A DNA stretch of 64,000 nt from Trachythela sp. YZ-2020 (GCA_016169945.1 JADLSH010000305.1:62001-126000), one strand, 5' to 3'. Counted from the stretch's first letter, positions 34,255 to 45,591 are shown. Translations and numbers: made by a program. The notes: a model not told the origin generated them from the letters alone.

Positions 34255-34400
34255 GGCCTCTGCCAGAGGGCCTAAGTTACATTTTTCACAACTGCTCCTG
34301 GCTAGGTCTAAAAATGTATATAAATTTTCGTTCGAGTATTCCATCTACAAACACCTTCTACTATTAGTCTTATCGAACGAGATGCCGAGAAAAAATCTAT
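34255..34400 (+). repeat. 5'-truncated SINE, copy 1
   Basis: Starts within the tRNA-like T arm (ctgccagaggg) and continues through aactgctcctggctaggtct to gaacgagatgcc, homologous to the SINE at 26340-26540 and its headless neighbour. Confidence 0.65.
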
Positions 34401-35527
34401 TAGCTGCAGGTTTATTAGCAGCATTTGCCTGCGGTCGCCCGCGGCTGCCTTTGCCTTACTTGAAGAAAGGGAAGGAAGCAGACAATTAGCCGACACTCGC
34501 ATACATAGCCGTAAACTATCCTCGATTAGTCGATTTCTTGGCTTTTCACGCATTTCTTTCAACTCGAATCCGTATCTCCTTCAAGCCGATAATGTACAAC
34601 TCTCGAAACATTAAATTCGTTCTAGAATACGGCGAAGAACGATCAAATTGGCGAAAAGTATCCGCGATATATAGTTGCTGTGCAGTAAACGGAAGTCGTT
34701 AACCACCTCAAACCTGATTGGACAACGAACTAACAAATCTATTCAAATATTTTCAAAACATTTTATTAATCAAAACAAACAGTCAAACTATGTCATGACA
34801 TTTATGGCTGGTCGCGTAATGTTCACAAGAGATATAAAAATATATTTCCACAATATGGTATTAATTTTCAAAATATAAATCTATTATAAAACAGAAATAA
34901 GCATGCTTTAGTTTTACTTTTAAAAGTTAGTTGGGGTATAGTGCGCATTTCAACCTGCACACAACCTTGGACCTGGTTGTGTAGGTTCTTCCCTTTCTTA
35001 GTTTTCCTCTGGTATCTTCACTTGACACGAAAAATGTTTTTGACATGAACCAGCTACACTTACATTTGGAGAATATATTCCTATTACAATATTGGCTTGT
35101 TAAAGCTTCGTGAAATAGAAAAGCTGAACTAATTATCATCTTAGACTTAGACTTAAAACTACAAATACATAAGGACAAACAATTTTATCAGTCTGTTTCA
35201 GCCGTGGTTTTGATATATAGAAAATTCCCTTTGGCGTCGTTTCTCGCAAGCATGCATGATTTCGACCGATTCGACGTTTCCAGCAAGGCTCTAGATAGTG
35301 TTACTATTTCTTCGTTACTTAATTTCTGACAAAGGACCATGGCTCGAAACGTCAGGTTTGCGAGAATCCATACTCAAAAGGTTTCTGTTTAGATCAGTAT
35401 ATCTAAAGCATAGGGCCGTGCATGTATTCCTGTAGCTCTGCCTCTATCTGCATGACTTAGGGGCTGTTTATATGGAGGCGAGGCAGCCCGGGTACCCGAG
35501 CTAGCTTGCTTTCCCGAGGCGAATTTC

Positions 35528-36445
35528 TTAATTTATCTGGTAGAAGCTGCTGCAATGCATTATCCTTGTTAAGTAATATTTTATCCCAGAGTTTCTTGTC
35601 ACGTTTGCTACATATATCTTTAATATTCCGTCTTCCAATATATAACCATTTCTGTGTGCCCGATTTATAAATTTATCAATTTGACTAATGTATTTATTAA
35701 AATATGCGCCTCCCCAAAGTTCTATCCCGTAAGTAATTATTGGCATAATTAGACTATTAAACAGCATGTCTAATTGTTCGACTGGGAGACCATAGTATTT
35801 ACACACACGCATTGTGTACATTCTCGTACTGGCTTTTGTCAACATTTCTTCAAATTGCATGTCCCACTTGCCGGAATATCTTCAAGTGTAATTCCTAAAA
35901 TCTTTAGCCATGTCTTTCTTTCAATGAGTGGGAAGGGAACAGGTAACGACATAGGAGCATTTCCTCGAACAATCATTTCATACGTCTTTTTCATATTTAA
36001 CGACATTCGATTATTTTCTGTCCATACCTGTATACATCTACCTCAGCTTGCGATGCGTCTCCGTTTTCGTTTCCTGGTACTCCTAATGTCATATCATCCG
36101 CGAACTTAATTAGCTGGTTAATTGGATCAACTGTTTTAATATCATTCACCATGATCGAAAACAGGACAGGGCCCAAAACTGTTCCTCGAGGAACCCCTCG
36201 ATTAATATTCAAATATTCAGTTTCTATTCCATCCACTACTACTCTTTGTTTTCTGTTCTTCAAATAGTCGATTAACCAATTTACGATATACGGATTGATA
36301 GGAAGCTTCTTGATCTTTCCACATAAGATATCATGTGGAACGCTATCGAATGCTTTGCTAAAGTCATAAGATATTACCCTGACATATTTAGCATCTCTTT
36401 CTAACCATCGTAGCCATATAGCTTCTATCACAAGAAGCCCAGGCT
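35528..36445 (-). pseudogene. Non-LTR retrotransposon RT fragment, copy 2
   Basis: Tandem duplicate of the LINE fragment. The RT core reads openly over 35997-36445 (F-S-K-A-F-D, P-R-G-T-V-L-G-P and F-A-D-D present). A frameshift near 36030 separates it from the C-terminal thumb ORF at 35528-35860. The open frame beginning at 36479 starts inside the neighbouring SINE and is not a native start. Confidence 0.88.
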
Positions 36446-36450
36446 CTATT

Positions 36451-36597
36451 AGGCCTCTGCCAGAGGCCCTAAGTTGCATTTTCGCAACTGCTCCTGGCTA
36501 GGTCTAAAAAATGTATATAAATTTTCGTTCGAGTATTCCATCTACAAACACCTTCTACTGTTAGTCTTATCGAACGAGATGCCGAGAAAAAATCTAT
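36451..36597 (+). repeat. 5'-truncated SINE, copy 2
   Basis: Same SINE fragment as at 34255, in the second tandem unit. The motif order (T-arm remnant, gctcctggctaggtct, gaacgagatgcc) is kept. Confidence 0.65.
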
Positions 36598-37721
36598 TAG
36601 CTGCAGGTTTATTAGCAGCATTTGCCTGCGGTCGCCCGCGGCTGCCTTTGCCTTACTTGAAGAAAGGGAAGGAAGCAGACAATTAGCCGACACTCGCATA
36701 CATAGCCGTAAACTATCCTCGATTAGTCGATTTCTTGGCTTTTCACGCATTTCTTTCAACTCGAATCCGTATCTCCTTCAAGCCGATAATGTACAACTCT
36801 CGAAACATTAAATTCGTTCTAGAATACGGCGAAGAACGATCAAATTTGGCGAAAAGTATCCGCGATATATAGTTGCTGTGCAGTAAACGGAAGTCGTTAA
36901 CCACCTCAAACCTGATTGGACAACGAACTAACAAATCTATTCAAATATTTTCAAAACATTTTATTAATCAAAACAAACAGTCAAACTATGTCATGACATT
37001 TATGGCTGGTCGCGTAATGTTCACAAGAGATATAAAAATATATTTCCACAATATGGTATTAATTTTCAAAATATAAATCTATTATAAAACAGAAATAAGC
37101 ATGCTTTAGTTTTACTTTTAAAAGTTAGTTGGGGTATAGTGCGCATTTCAACCTGCACACAACCTTGGACCTGGTTGTGTAGGTTCTTCCCTTTCTTAGT
37201 TTTCCTCTGGTATCTTCACTTGACACGAAAAATGTTTTTGACATGAACCAGCTACACTTACATTTGGAGAATATATTCCTATTACAATATTGGCTTGTTA
37301 AAGCTTCGTGAAATAGAAAAGCTGAACTAATTATCATCTTAGACTTAGACTTAAAACTACAAATACATAAGGACAAACAATTTTATCAGTCTGTTTCAGC
37401 CGTGGTTTTGATATATAGAAAATTCCTTTGGCGTCGTTTCTCGCAAGCATGCATGATTTCGACCGATTCGACGTTTCCAGCAAGGCTCTAGATAGTGTTA
37501 CTATTTCTTCGTTACTTAATTTCTGACAAAGGACCATGGCTCGAAACGTCAGGTTTGCGAGAATCCATACTCAAAAGGTTTCTGTTTAGATCAGTATATC
37601 TAAAGCATAGGGCCGTGCATGTATTCCTGTAGCTCTGCCTCTATCTGCATGACTTAGGGCTGTTTATATGGAGGCGAGGCAGCCCGGGTACCAGCTAGCT
37701 TGCTTTCCCGAGGCGAATTTC

Positions 37722-38639
37722 TTAATTTATCTGGTAGAAGCTGCTGCAATGCATTATCCTTGTTAAGTAATATTTTATCCCAGAGTTTCTTGTCACGTTT
37801 GCTACATATATCTTTAATATTCCGTCTTCCAATATATAACCATTTCTGTGTGCCCGATTTATAAATTTATCAATTTGACTAATGTATTTATTAAAATATG
37901 CGCCTCCCCAAAGTTCTATCCCGTAAGTAATTATTGGCATAATTAGACTATTAAACAGCATGTCTAATTGTTCGACTGGGAGACCATAGTATTTACACAC
38001 ACGCATTGTGTACATTCTCGTACTGGCTTTTGTCAACATTTCTTCAAATTGCATGTCCCACTTGCCGGAATATCTTCAAGTGTAATTCCTAAAATCTTTA
38101 GCCATGTCTTTCTTTCAATGAGTGGGAAGGGAACAGGTAACGACATAGGAGCATTTCCTCGAACAATCATTTCATACGTCTTTTTCATATTTAACGACAT
38201 TCGATTATTTTCTGTCCATACCTGTATACATCTACCTCAGCTTGCGATGCGTCTCCGTTTTCGTTTCCTGGTACTCCTAATGTCATATCATCCGCGAACT
38301 TAATTAGCTGGTTAATTGGATCAACTGTTTTAATATCATTCACCATGATCGAAAACAGGACAGGGCCCAAAACTGTTCCTCGAGGAACCCCTCGATTAAT
38401 ATTCAAATATTCAGTTTCTATTCCATCCACTACTACTCTTTGTTTTCTGTTCTTCAAATAGTCGATTAACCAATTTACGATATACGGATTGATAGGAAGC
38501 TTCTTGATCTTTCCACATAAGATATCATGTGGAACGCTATCGAATGCTTTGCTAAAGTCATAAGATATTACCCTGACATATTTAGCATCTCTTTCTAACC
38601 ATCGTAGCCATATAGCTTCTATCACAAGAAGCCCAGGCT
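37722..38639 (-). pseudogene. Non-LTR retrotransposon RT fragment, copy 3
   Basis: Third duplicate. RT core readable over 38191-38639 and thumb at 37722-38054, with the same internal frameshift as copy 2, so the lesion predates the duplication. 5'-truncated. Confidence 0.88.
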
Positions 38640-38644
38640 CTATT

Positions 38645-38791
38645 AGGCCTCTGCCAGAGGCCCTAAGTTGCATTTTCGCAACTGCTCCTGGCTAGGTCTA
38701 AAAAATGTATATAAATTTTCGTTCGAGTATTCCATCTACAAACACCTTCTACTGTTAGTCTTATCGAACGAGATGCCGAGAAAAAATCTAT
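38645..38791 (+). repeat. 5'-truncated SINE, copy 3
   Basis: Third copy of the SINE fragment, practically identical to copy 2. Confidence 0.65.
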
Positions 38792-39851
38792 TAGCTGCAG
38801 GTTTATTAGCAGCATTTGCCTGCGGTCGCCCGCGGCTGCCTTTGCCTTACTTGAAGAAAGGGAAGGAAGCAGACAATTAGCCGACACTCGCATACATAGC
38901 CGTAAACTATCCTCGATTAGTCGATTTCTTGGCTTTTCACGCATTTCTTTCAACTCGAATCCGTATCTCCTTCAAGCCGATAATGTACAACTCTCGAAAC
39001 ATTAAATTCGTTCTAGAATACGGCGAAGAACGATCAAATTTGGCGAAAAGTATCCGCGATATATAGTTGCTGTGCAGTAAACGGAAGTCGTTAACCACCT
39101 CAAACCTGATTGGACAACGAACTAACAAATCTATTCAAATATTTTCAAAACATTTTATTAATCAAAACAAACAGTCAAACTATGTCATGACATTTATGGC
39201 TGGTCGCGTAATGTTCACAAGAGATATAAAAATATATTTCCACAATATGGTATTAATTTTCAAAATATAAATCTATTATAAAACAGAAATAAGCATGCTT
39301 TAGTTTTACTTTTAAAAGTTAGTTGGGGTATAGTGCGCATTTCAACCTGCACACAACCTTGGACCTGGTTGTGTAGGTTCTTCCCTTTCTTAGTTTTCCT
39401 CTGGTATCTTCACTTGACACGAAAAATGTTTTTGACATGAACCAGCTACACTTACATTTGGAGAATATATTCCTATTACAATATTGGCTTGTTAAAGCTT
39501 CGTGAAATAGAAAAGCTGAACTAATTATCATCTTAGACTTAGACTTAAAACTACAAATACATAAGGACAAACAATTTTATCAGTCTGTTTCAGCCGTGGT
39601 TTTGATATATAGAAAATTCCCTTTGGCGTCGTTTCTCGCAAGCATGCATGATTTCGACCGATTCGACGTTTCCAGCAAGGCTCTAGATAGTGTTACTATT
39701 TCTTCGTTACTTAATTTCTGACAAAGGACCATGGCTCGAAACGTCAGGTTTGCGAGAATCCATACTCAAAAGGTTTCTGTTTAGATCAGTATATCTAAAG
39801 CATAGGGCCGTGCATGTATTCCTGTAGCTCTGCCTCTATCTGCATGACCTA

Positions 39852-41142
39852 GGGGCTGTTTATATGGAGGCGAGGCAGCCCGGGTACCCGAGCTAGCTTG
39901 CTTTCCCGAGGCGAATTTCACCCGTGTTTACATGAGACTGTTCAGACGGGCTCGCCAAAACAAAGCACCAGGGATAAATTAGATAATATAAACAAATTTT
40001 CCCACGAACTTGAAATCATACTTTCGCGAACAAGTTTTTCAGTTCTAACCGACAGAAACGATCACAGAGACCCTTTAAGATCGAAATCTGTCGAGAAAAT
40101 GTCTTTAACAACAATATATTCGCGTAAACACAGCATTTATTCCCAGCCCGAGTAGGCGAGCCAGCTCGGGTCATTGCGTTTATTCAGGGGCGCACATTAG
40201 GGGGGGTGTGAGGGGGTGTGACACCCCCCCATAATTTGTGAATTTTTCAAAAAAGTCGGTCCCAAATTGTAAAATCACACTATTAATTCGGTCCGAGTTG
40301 GTCCGAAACATCCTGTCTAAAAAACGTATAATAAACGATACAAAAATTGTCAATAAAAGAATCAACATTGCAAAAAAAAATTTCCTCTTAAAGCAATATA
40401 CTAAAATGTAAGATGACGTAGCCATACACGACTGCGCAAAACCTTCTAACTTTTGCTCTGCCGCATTGTGCGTTCTATTTCCACGTCAGTATTCTCGAGT
40501 AAAATTAAATAAACTCTGTTGTAAAAATGCAGTTTCTAATTGGGTTTTTATGATGTTGAAGGTTACGTTTTGGGGGGCGTTTTCTTTAAATAACTGCAAT
40601 TTAAAGAAAATTGCAGCGAAATATTTGAATTCGAAACTAGAGTGTTTGAAATCTTATATATATTAAATGAAAGGGCATATAACGAAAGAGGTAGAGAAGA
40701 CTCTGAAAATGCCATTTCCGACGAACTACAGACCCAAGTTTTTTAAAATTTTCCCGTCGGCGCCAATTAACCATGGTCGTTCCCCTATCGTTGAGGGTCG
40801 GTCCCCTATTTTTTAACAATCCTTCTACACCCCTGGCACTACACATATTTTTACATTAACTCATAATACATGTTTTGATGTGGTCAAACAAATATAAAAA
40901 GTCGGTCCCTGAACAATGGACACCCCCCCAAACCTTTTTTGAATGTGCACCCCTGCGTTTATTATGGAAAATTCCAGCCCGCAGCGAGATCTCGGGTCAG
41001 TCGACTCGGGATCTCGCTTAGGCGGGCCAGCTCGGTTTCCATATAAACGGAACATGAAATTTGATAGGAGATAATAGTAAACGTGGGAACTCGCCAAAAC
41101 CGATCGGGTACCCGAGCTAGCTCGCCCCATATAAACAGCCCC
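39852..41142. mobile_element. PIF/Harbinger-like element interrupted by a nested hAT
   Basis: Inverted ends ggggctgtttatat and atataaacagcccc, each followed inward by gggtacccgagctagc words. TTA is the target: tta at 41143-41145, cta here at 39849-39851, but tta in array units 1 and 2. The gene 3 flank shows the empty site, gcatgacttatccattc (near 27391-27407). No transposase seen. Confidence 0.82.
40185..40955. mobile_element. hAT MITE nested in the Harbinger-like element
   Basis: Termini caggggcgcacatt and aatgtgcacccctg with an exact 8-base duplication cgtttatt (40177-40184, 40956-40963). The 771-base element carries G/C runs just inside its ends and no transposase. Confidence 0.88.
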
Positions 41143-41385
41143 TTATCCATTCATGCGTCTTGCGATAGCTTGCGTGCCTGGTGGTTTAAAGGGTTTGGCG
41201 AGTTGAAGTTTGGGCAGGTGAAAATGATGGAGTAAAAAGGGATAACATCCTCATGTTTCGTGGACGCTTAGAGCTTGATAGAGAATATGGTTTCATATAT
41301 TTCTCTTCTCATAGATCATGACACCAATCACAAACCTATTCCTAACCCTATTGTGCGCGAAATACAAGGACATAACCCAAAGGCG
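41143..41385 (-). repeat. Gene 4 3' flank, proximal part
   Basis: Continues the subfamily B 3' flank on the far side of the Harbinger insertion (gggtttggcgagttgaag, then ccctattgtgcgcgaaat). It runs straight into the coding minisatellite of gene 4 at about 41386, whereas gene 3 has about 250 more bases between, so a deletion removed the normal gene 4 end. Confidence 0.7.
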
Positions 41386-41389
41386 GGCA

Positions 41390-41690
41390 TTTGTTGACGT
41401 GGTTGCAGTTGGTTTTTCTGCATTTGTTGACGTGCATGGTTGCAGTTCGTTTTTCTGCATTTGTTGACGTGGTTGCAGTTGTTTTTTCTGCATTTGTTGA
41501 CGTGGTTGCAGTTGGTTTTTCTGCATTTGTTGACGTGGTTGCAGTTGGTTTTTCTGCATTTGTTGACGTGGTTGCAGTTGGTTTTTCTGCATTTGTTGAC
41601 GTGGTTGCAGTTGTTTTTTCTGCATTTGTTGACGGGGTTGCAGTTGGTTTTTCTGCATTTGTTGACGTATTTGCAGTTTGTGTCTGTCGT
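41390..41690 (-). repeat. Coding minisatellite, 33-base unit, expanded (gene 4)
   Basis: About nine copies of the 33-base unit seen in gene 3, one of them with a short insertion (near 41432). Expansion relative to gene 3 lengthens the Thr-rich tail. Confidence 0.85.
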
Positions 41691-42089
41691 TCATTTGTTG
41701 ATGTGGTTTCAGTTTGTGTCTCTCCATTTGTTGAAGTGGGTGCAGTTGGTCTCGATTGGTTACACTGTTGGTTACCTATCAATTTTGAACATGGCTCAGA
41801 AAAGAGGTCTTTCTCACCATGAAATATCTTTTGCCAAAAGAAGTAAAGCAACCTTGTTTGGAACGCCAAATTGAAACCAAAAAGTATGATACGAAACCCC
41901 TTCAAAGACTCGTCTGGAAACCTTTTTTCGATCAGTGGTGCCACATCGTATGCCACATCAAGCATGACGGCCCAGACAATGCAGGTTGTTTCAAGGAAAT
42001 ACAGTACATAACAAGAGTAATCCAGTAAAAGAAGAAAAATATGTTTTCAGTCAAGCCGTCAAAACAGCTTCCACGACGACAACCTGTAC

Positions 42090-42468
42090 CAGGGCCTCTT
42101 TTAACTAATGTACTGGAGGGGCCAAAGCCCCCCCAGCCCCCATGTTGGCCCCCCCAGTAAACTATTTTGGTCCCCCCAGTGAAGGTCCCTTTTGTCCAAA
42201 GTATAAGCAAAAAAGGGGAAAAACTGAGTTTAGAGGAAAGGTATGGTATTCTCACAACAAAAACTTGGCTCCGTTTAGATGGGATATATCAAATATTGTC
42301 TCTGAAAATGCAGGAAATCAAGAAACAGAAACTCAAGAATACAAAAATTTTCTGGGGGAGGACCCCTAGACCCCCCTTCACCTTCCCACACCTGTAATAC
42401 ACCACCTATTTGTTACGTCCCCTTTCGATCATGGCCCCCCCACTAACGATTTCTTAAAAGAGGTCCTG
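42090..42468. mobile_element. hAT MITE inserted in gene 4 exon
   Basis: Ends cagggcctcttttaa and ttaaaagaggtcctg, flanked by exact 8-base duplications acctgtac (42082-42089, 42469-42476). Duplication of coding sequence proves insertion into an existing exon. 379 bases, no transposase. A diverged inverted copy lies at about 59594-59860. Confidence 0.9.
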
Positions 42469-42480
42469 ACCTGTACAACA

Positions 42481-42640
42481 ACAATTTGTAGGACAACAAC
42501 CTTCAGGACAACAACCTTCAGGACAACAACCTTCAGGACAACAACCTTCAGGACAACAACCTTCAGGACAACAACCTTCAGGACAAAAACCTTCAGGACA
42601 ACAACCTTCAGGACAACAACCTTCAGGACAACAACTTACA
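42481..42640 (-). repeat. 15-base coding repeat encoding C-C-P-E-G units
   Basis: About ten copies of a 15-base unit (caggacaacaacctt). Gene 3 has about four less regular copies (28424-28487) and gene 5 only a scrambled Cys-rich loop. Reads in frame on the minus strand as C-C-P-E-G. Confidence 0.85.
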
Positions 42641-43301
42641 GGTCTCCAGCGTAGACGCGGCGTGTAATTTAAACGCCGGACAACGCATAACATTACCAAA
42701 GGCCAAAAACACAGAAAAGCTGATGTTGCTTGGCTCAAACGAGTGGGTGCTTTAAGAGCTCGTATAATATAAAATGCTGTTGCTAGTATGGTTAAAAATA
42801 GAAGTGATATGAACGAGCCCTTCTTGAAGACCTTTCTTGCGCTCTCTCCTTGGAAGTTCAGAAACTCGCTATTGACGTAAAGGATAAGTAAAACTAGAAA
42901 TGAAGATATAATTGAGAAAAACATCCGCAAAAAGATCCAAACTTCTAGATGCGGTACAATTCCATCTTCATGGCAATCGATAACTGATGCGTGTTCAAAC
43001 ATTATACACGTCATGTCATAACTGGTAAAAAAAATAAGTGATACGAATCGAAGAATGACCAAACCGACGAACAACACCTGAAAATAGATATATTTGGTTT
43101 TAATCAGTTTTGAAATGTAGATATTAAACAAGCATAGCATCATAGAATATACTCTCCCGGAGCTGATTTAGAGTAGATGCAACTTGAATATGAAAGAGTG
43201 TAGAATGGCCCATTTTCAAAAATACTGCTCTGATATACCTACCTTCGAAAGTTCGATCGCAAAAAGTGAATTGACTACACGTTTCCAACAAGAGTACGTA
43301 C

Positions 43302-43420
43302 CTTGCTATTAGTTTCATAATTTTCCATAGTAGTTTGCATAATTGGTCACTTTGTTTAATTTCATTGCTTTGATTTTGATTCAAAGCCTCGCTCTGTTGA
43401 GACTCAATACCCACAGCCAT
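43302..43420 (-). CDS. Gene 4 first coding exon (possibly frameshifted)
   Basis: ATG at 43420, open through about 39 codons beginning M-A-V-G-I-E-S-Q-Q and ending at a GTACGT donor (43301). The peptide is Gln/Asn/Ser-rich with a more hydrophobic basic end. It ends in phase 2 whereas the last exon opens in phase 0; the homologous exon of gene 3 has a longer end that would restore phase 0. Thus the exon is real in origin but probably carries a small deletion here. Confidence 0.6.
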
Positions 43421-43830
43421 CTACTTTGTCTTTCTCTTAAGTCTTCGCTTCTTTAATCACCGCACTTTTCGAAAAGTGTCAGTAAACTTTAAAACAAACG
43501 TGTTACGTGTTGAACAATTTGGACTCTTTTACGAGTTCCAAGAATAAGACAAAGCTTTTTTGAGATCACATAGAGAGAAAAATTGCAAATATTTTGAAAA
43601 AACCGTTCTCCTGCTGAGTTGAGAATATAATTAGTTTTAGCCTTTAGGTGAATTCATACATGTACCACCAAATTGTTGCAGCTTGCATGCGACAGAAGCT
43701 GATTTCAACGCATTCTATTAAAAGATGTCAATGGAAACGTCACAGCACATAACTTACGGCGTTCGTGTTTAACAGTAGCAGATAACAATAACATGGTCTA
43801 TCATGCATGCTGATGTGAAATTTTCAATTT
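43421..43830 (-). promoter_or_regulatory. 5' flank of gene 4
   Basis: Homologous to the gene 3 upstream region (30128-30445) with an extra stretch near 43570-43780. Probable promoter region; individual elements not assigned. Confidence 0.45.
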
Positions 43831-43983
43831 TGACAATTACATTTACCCCCACGCTTGTTATAAAGAATCTTTGTTACAGACATTGATGTCGTGGAAACGC
43901 ACTAGTCCCTAGTCCCCTCTCTTCTATTTGCCTACTTCTTTGCTTGCAACAAACTAAAAAGCATTTTTTGCGATTCCCACTTA

Positions 43984-44841
43984 GGCCTGTTTCAAACGTC
44001 GCATTTTGCATTTGTCGAATTCAATTGTTGGAGTTATGTTCATGCAAAATTCGACGTCTGAAACAATTAAATTCGACGTTTTTAGTTGCGGTCGACCGCA
44101 ACTTCAAATTCGATCGGTTCGGTCGCATAATGCGAGCTGAGTGCAACGTGGTTTCAGACGTCGTCGCATTTTGCATGTGTCGAATTCAATTGTTGGAGTT
44201 ATGTTCATGCAAAATTCGACGTCTGAAACAATTAAATTCGACGTTTTTAGTTGCGGTCGACCGCAACTTCAAATTCGACCGGTTCGGTCGCATAATACGA
44301 GCTGAGTGCGACGTGGTTTCAGACGTCGTCGCATTTTGCATGTGCCGTGAATTCAATTCGGATTGGGCGTGGCGCAGGAGACATGTAATGCTATTGAAAA
44401 GTAACGTGTTGCCAGTTTGTCAAGCGCTTTTTCGGAAAATACGGCGGCGCCGTAGCTTCAGCAAAATATATATCTTGTAACGAGGAATTGAATTACCTAT
44501 CTTACTGCATAGCTTGGGGAGTATATACGAATTATAATACATATTACGAAATATGTATACGAAATACGTACACAAAGGAGATTTGAAATAACTGCTGTCT
44601 CCGATTTATTAAAATTTGTAAAGCTGGTTCAATTTTCCTTCTCTTTACCATATGGCATATATACAATTTAATAATGCTAATTTGCTTCAATTGTTTGACT
44701 CGTTTGAATTTGGCGCCATGTTATTTAATTCGGCACATGCCAAATTCGACGTTTGAAACGGGCGTCGAACTTGATGTAATTCGCTCGAATCTAATACGAA
44801 TTGTATTCGACACATGTAAAATGCGACGTTTGAAACAGGCC
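43984..44841. mobile_element. PIF/Harbinger-like MITE with internal tandem repeat
   Basis: Ends ggcctgtttcaaacgtcgca and its reverse complement, with TTA on each side (43981-43983, 44842-44844). Inside, a 165-base unit beginning cgtcgcattttgcat is repeated at 43997, 44162 and partly 44327, each full unit carrying the perfect palindrome gttgcggtcgaccgcaac. ORFs across it are artefacts of the tandem repeat. Confidence 0.85.
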
Positions 44842-44957
44842 TTATTGTCATTGTTTGTATTGGCGTTTTGGTGCGTATAAATTTCAGGCAGGACTTAATT
44901 TAGGACTCTATTTGTCCTGTTGTCTGAGCCTTCAATCCTTGTATTGTAAAATTAATA

Positions 44958-44971
44958 AAAATAAAAAAAAA

Positions 44972-44990
<19 letters not shown>
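44958..44990. repeat. A-rich run with taaa units
   Basis: A run of about 26 A followed by aataaataaataaa. Possibly a retroposon tail, but no body was identified. Confidence 0.6.
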
Positions 44991-45002
<12 letters not shown>

Positions 45003-45591
45003 GTTTCATAGAGAGGGATCTGGTAACTAGTGTGTTGCAATGACAACCATATGTACGATCCAAAATGTTTGCCTAGGTGCACTTGCTAATTGTATCAATT
45101 TCATTTAATTTCCTTCAATAGCCTCTGAGATATCAGACTTTCCTCATTTTCTACCAGTTCAAGTAAAACCAGTGACGTCATAATACAAAATACAGAAAGT
45201 ATGATAACTTGGGAATGAGATATGAATAAACTGTAAGGGTCATTCTTCATTACTTTGAGGATACTTTCAAGTTATGTAGTAAAAAACTACGACAAAATTT
45301 CGTTAACGGTTAACTTGATACAGCGCAACGGCCTTTGCCTCTGCGGAGGTTTTTATTACGGTACTAAATACTAATTGGCGCTCGTGTTCGGAATCTATGT
45401 ATGCCCCTCCCCTTTCTTCCACCCCAGTCAACGCCCTGACTACGCCACTGATACAGTACTGGCTGTGCATAAGTTTTGAGTCACCTACACACCCTTTGAC
45501 TAGAGCATTTTGCGTGTTAACGTTGTTTCAAGCGAAATAATAAGACAATAAACTTTATGAATTACATTAATGACGTTTCATTGCGGTGTGC

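Larger units (their letters stand above)
33332..39915. repeat. Three tandem copies of a 2.2-kb composite segment
   Basis: Units at about 33332-35527, 35528-37721 and 37722-39915, nearly identical. Each holds, in order, a LINE 3' portion, a SINE fragment, about 550 bases of unidentified sequence, the subfamily B 3' flank and the first 64 or so bases of a Harbinger-like element. The two internal junctions join the Harbinger sequence gaggcgaatttc to the LINE sequence ttaatttatctgg. Only the third copy continues into the rest of the Harbinger element. Confidence 0.9.
41348..43077 (-). pseudogene. Gene 4 last exon, broken by a hAT insertion and deletion
   Basis: Subfamily B paralogue. The acceptor ctattttcag at 43078 opens the exon in phase 0. 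The 43077-42469 part encodes the first four membrane segments, the C-x10-C loop (C-I-M-F-E-H-A-S-V-I-D-C), P-R-L-R-W and a long C-C-P-E-G array. A hAT MITE (42090-42468) then interrupts the Cys-rich loop. The 42089-41348 part carries the last two membrane segments, F-H-G-E-K-D-L-F-S-E-P and about nine Thr-rich tail repeats, with an extra small insertion near 42003. The normal C-terminus is deleted and the frame ends in flank sequence. Probably a pseudogene unless the insertion is spliced out. Confidence 0.8.

Noticed and set aside
36469..36759. Minus ORF of 96 codons repeated at 38663
   Set aside because: Copies arise from the 2.2-kb tandem array; no motif, and the frame crosses the SINE boundary.
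43944..44480. 178-codon ORF with internally repeated protein sequence
   Set aside because: It lies wholly inside the Harbinger-like MITE; the protein repeat is the 165-base tandem repeat, which is divisible by three.
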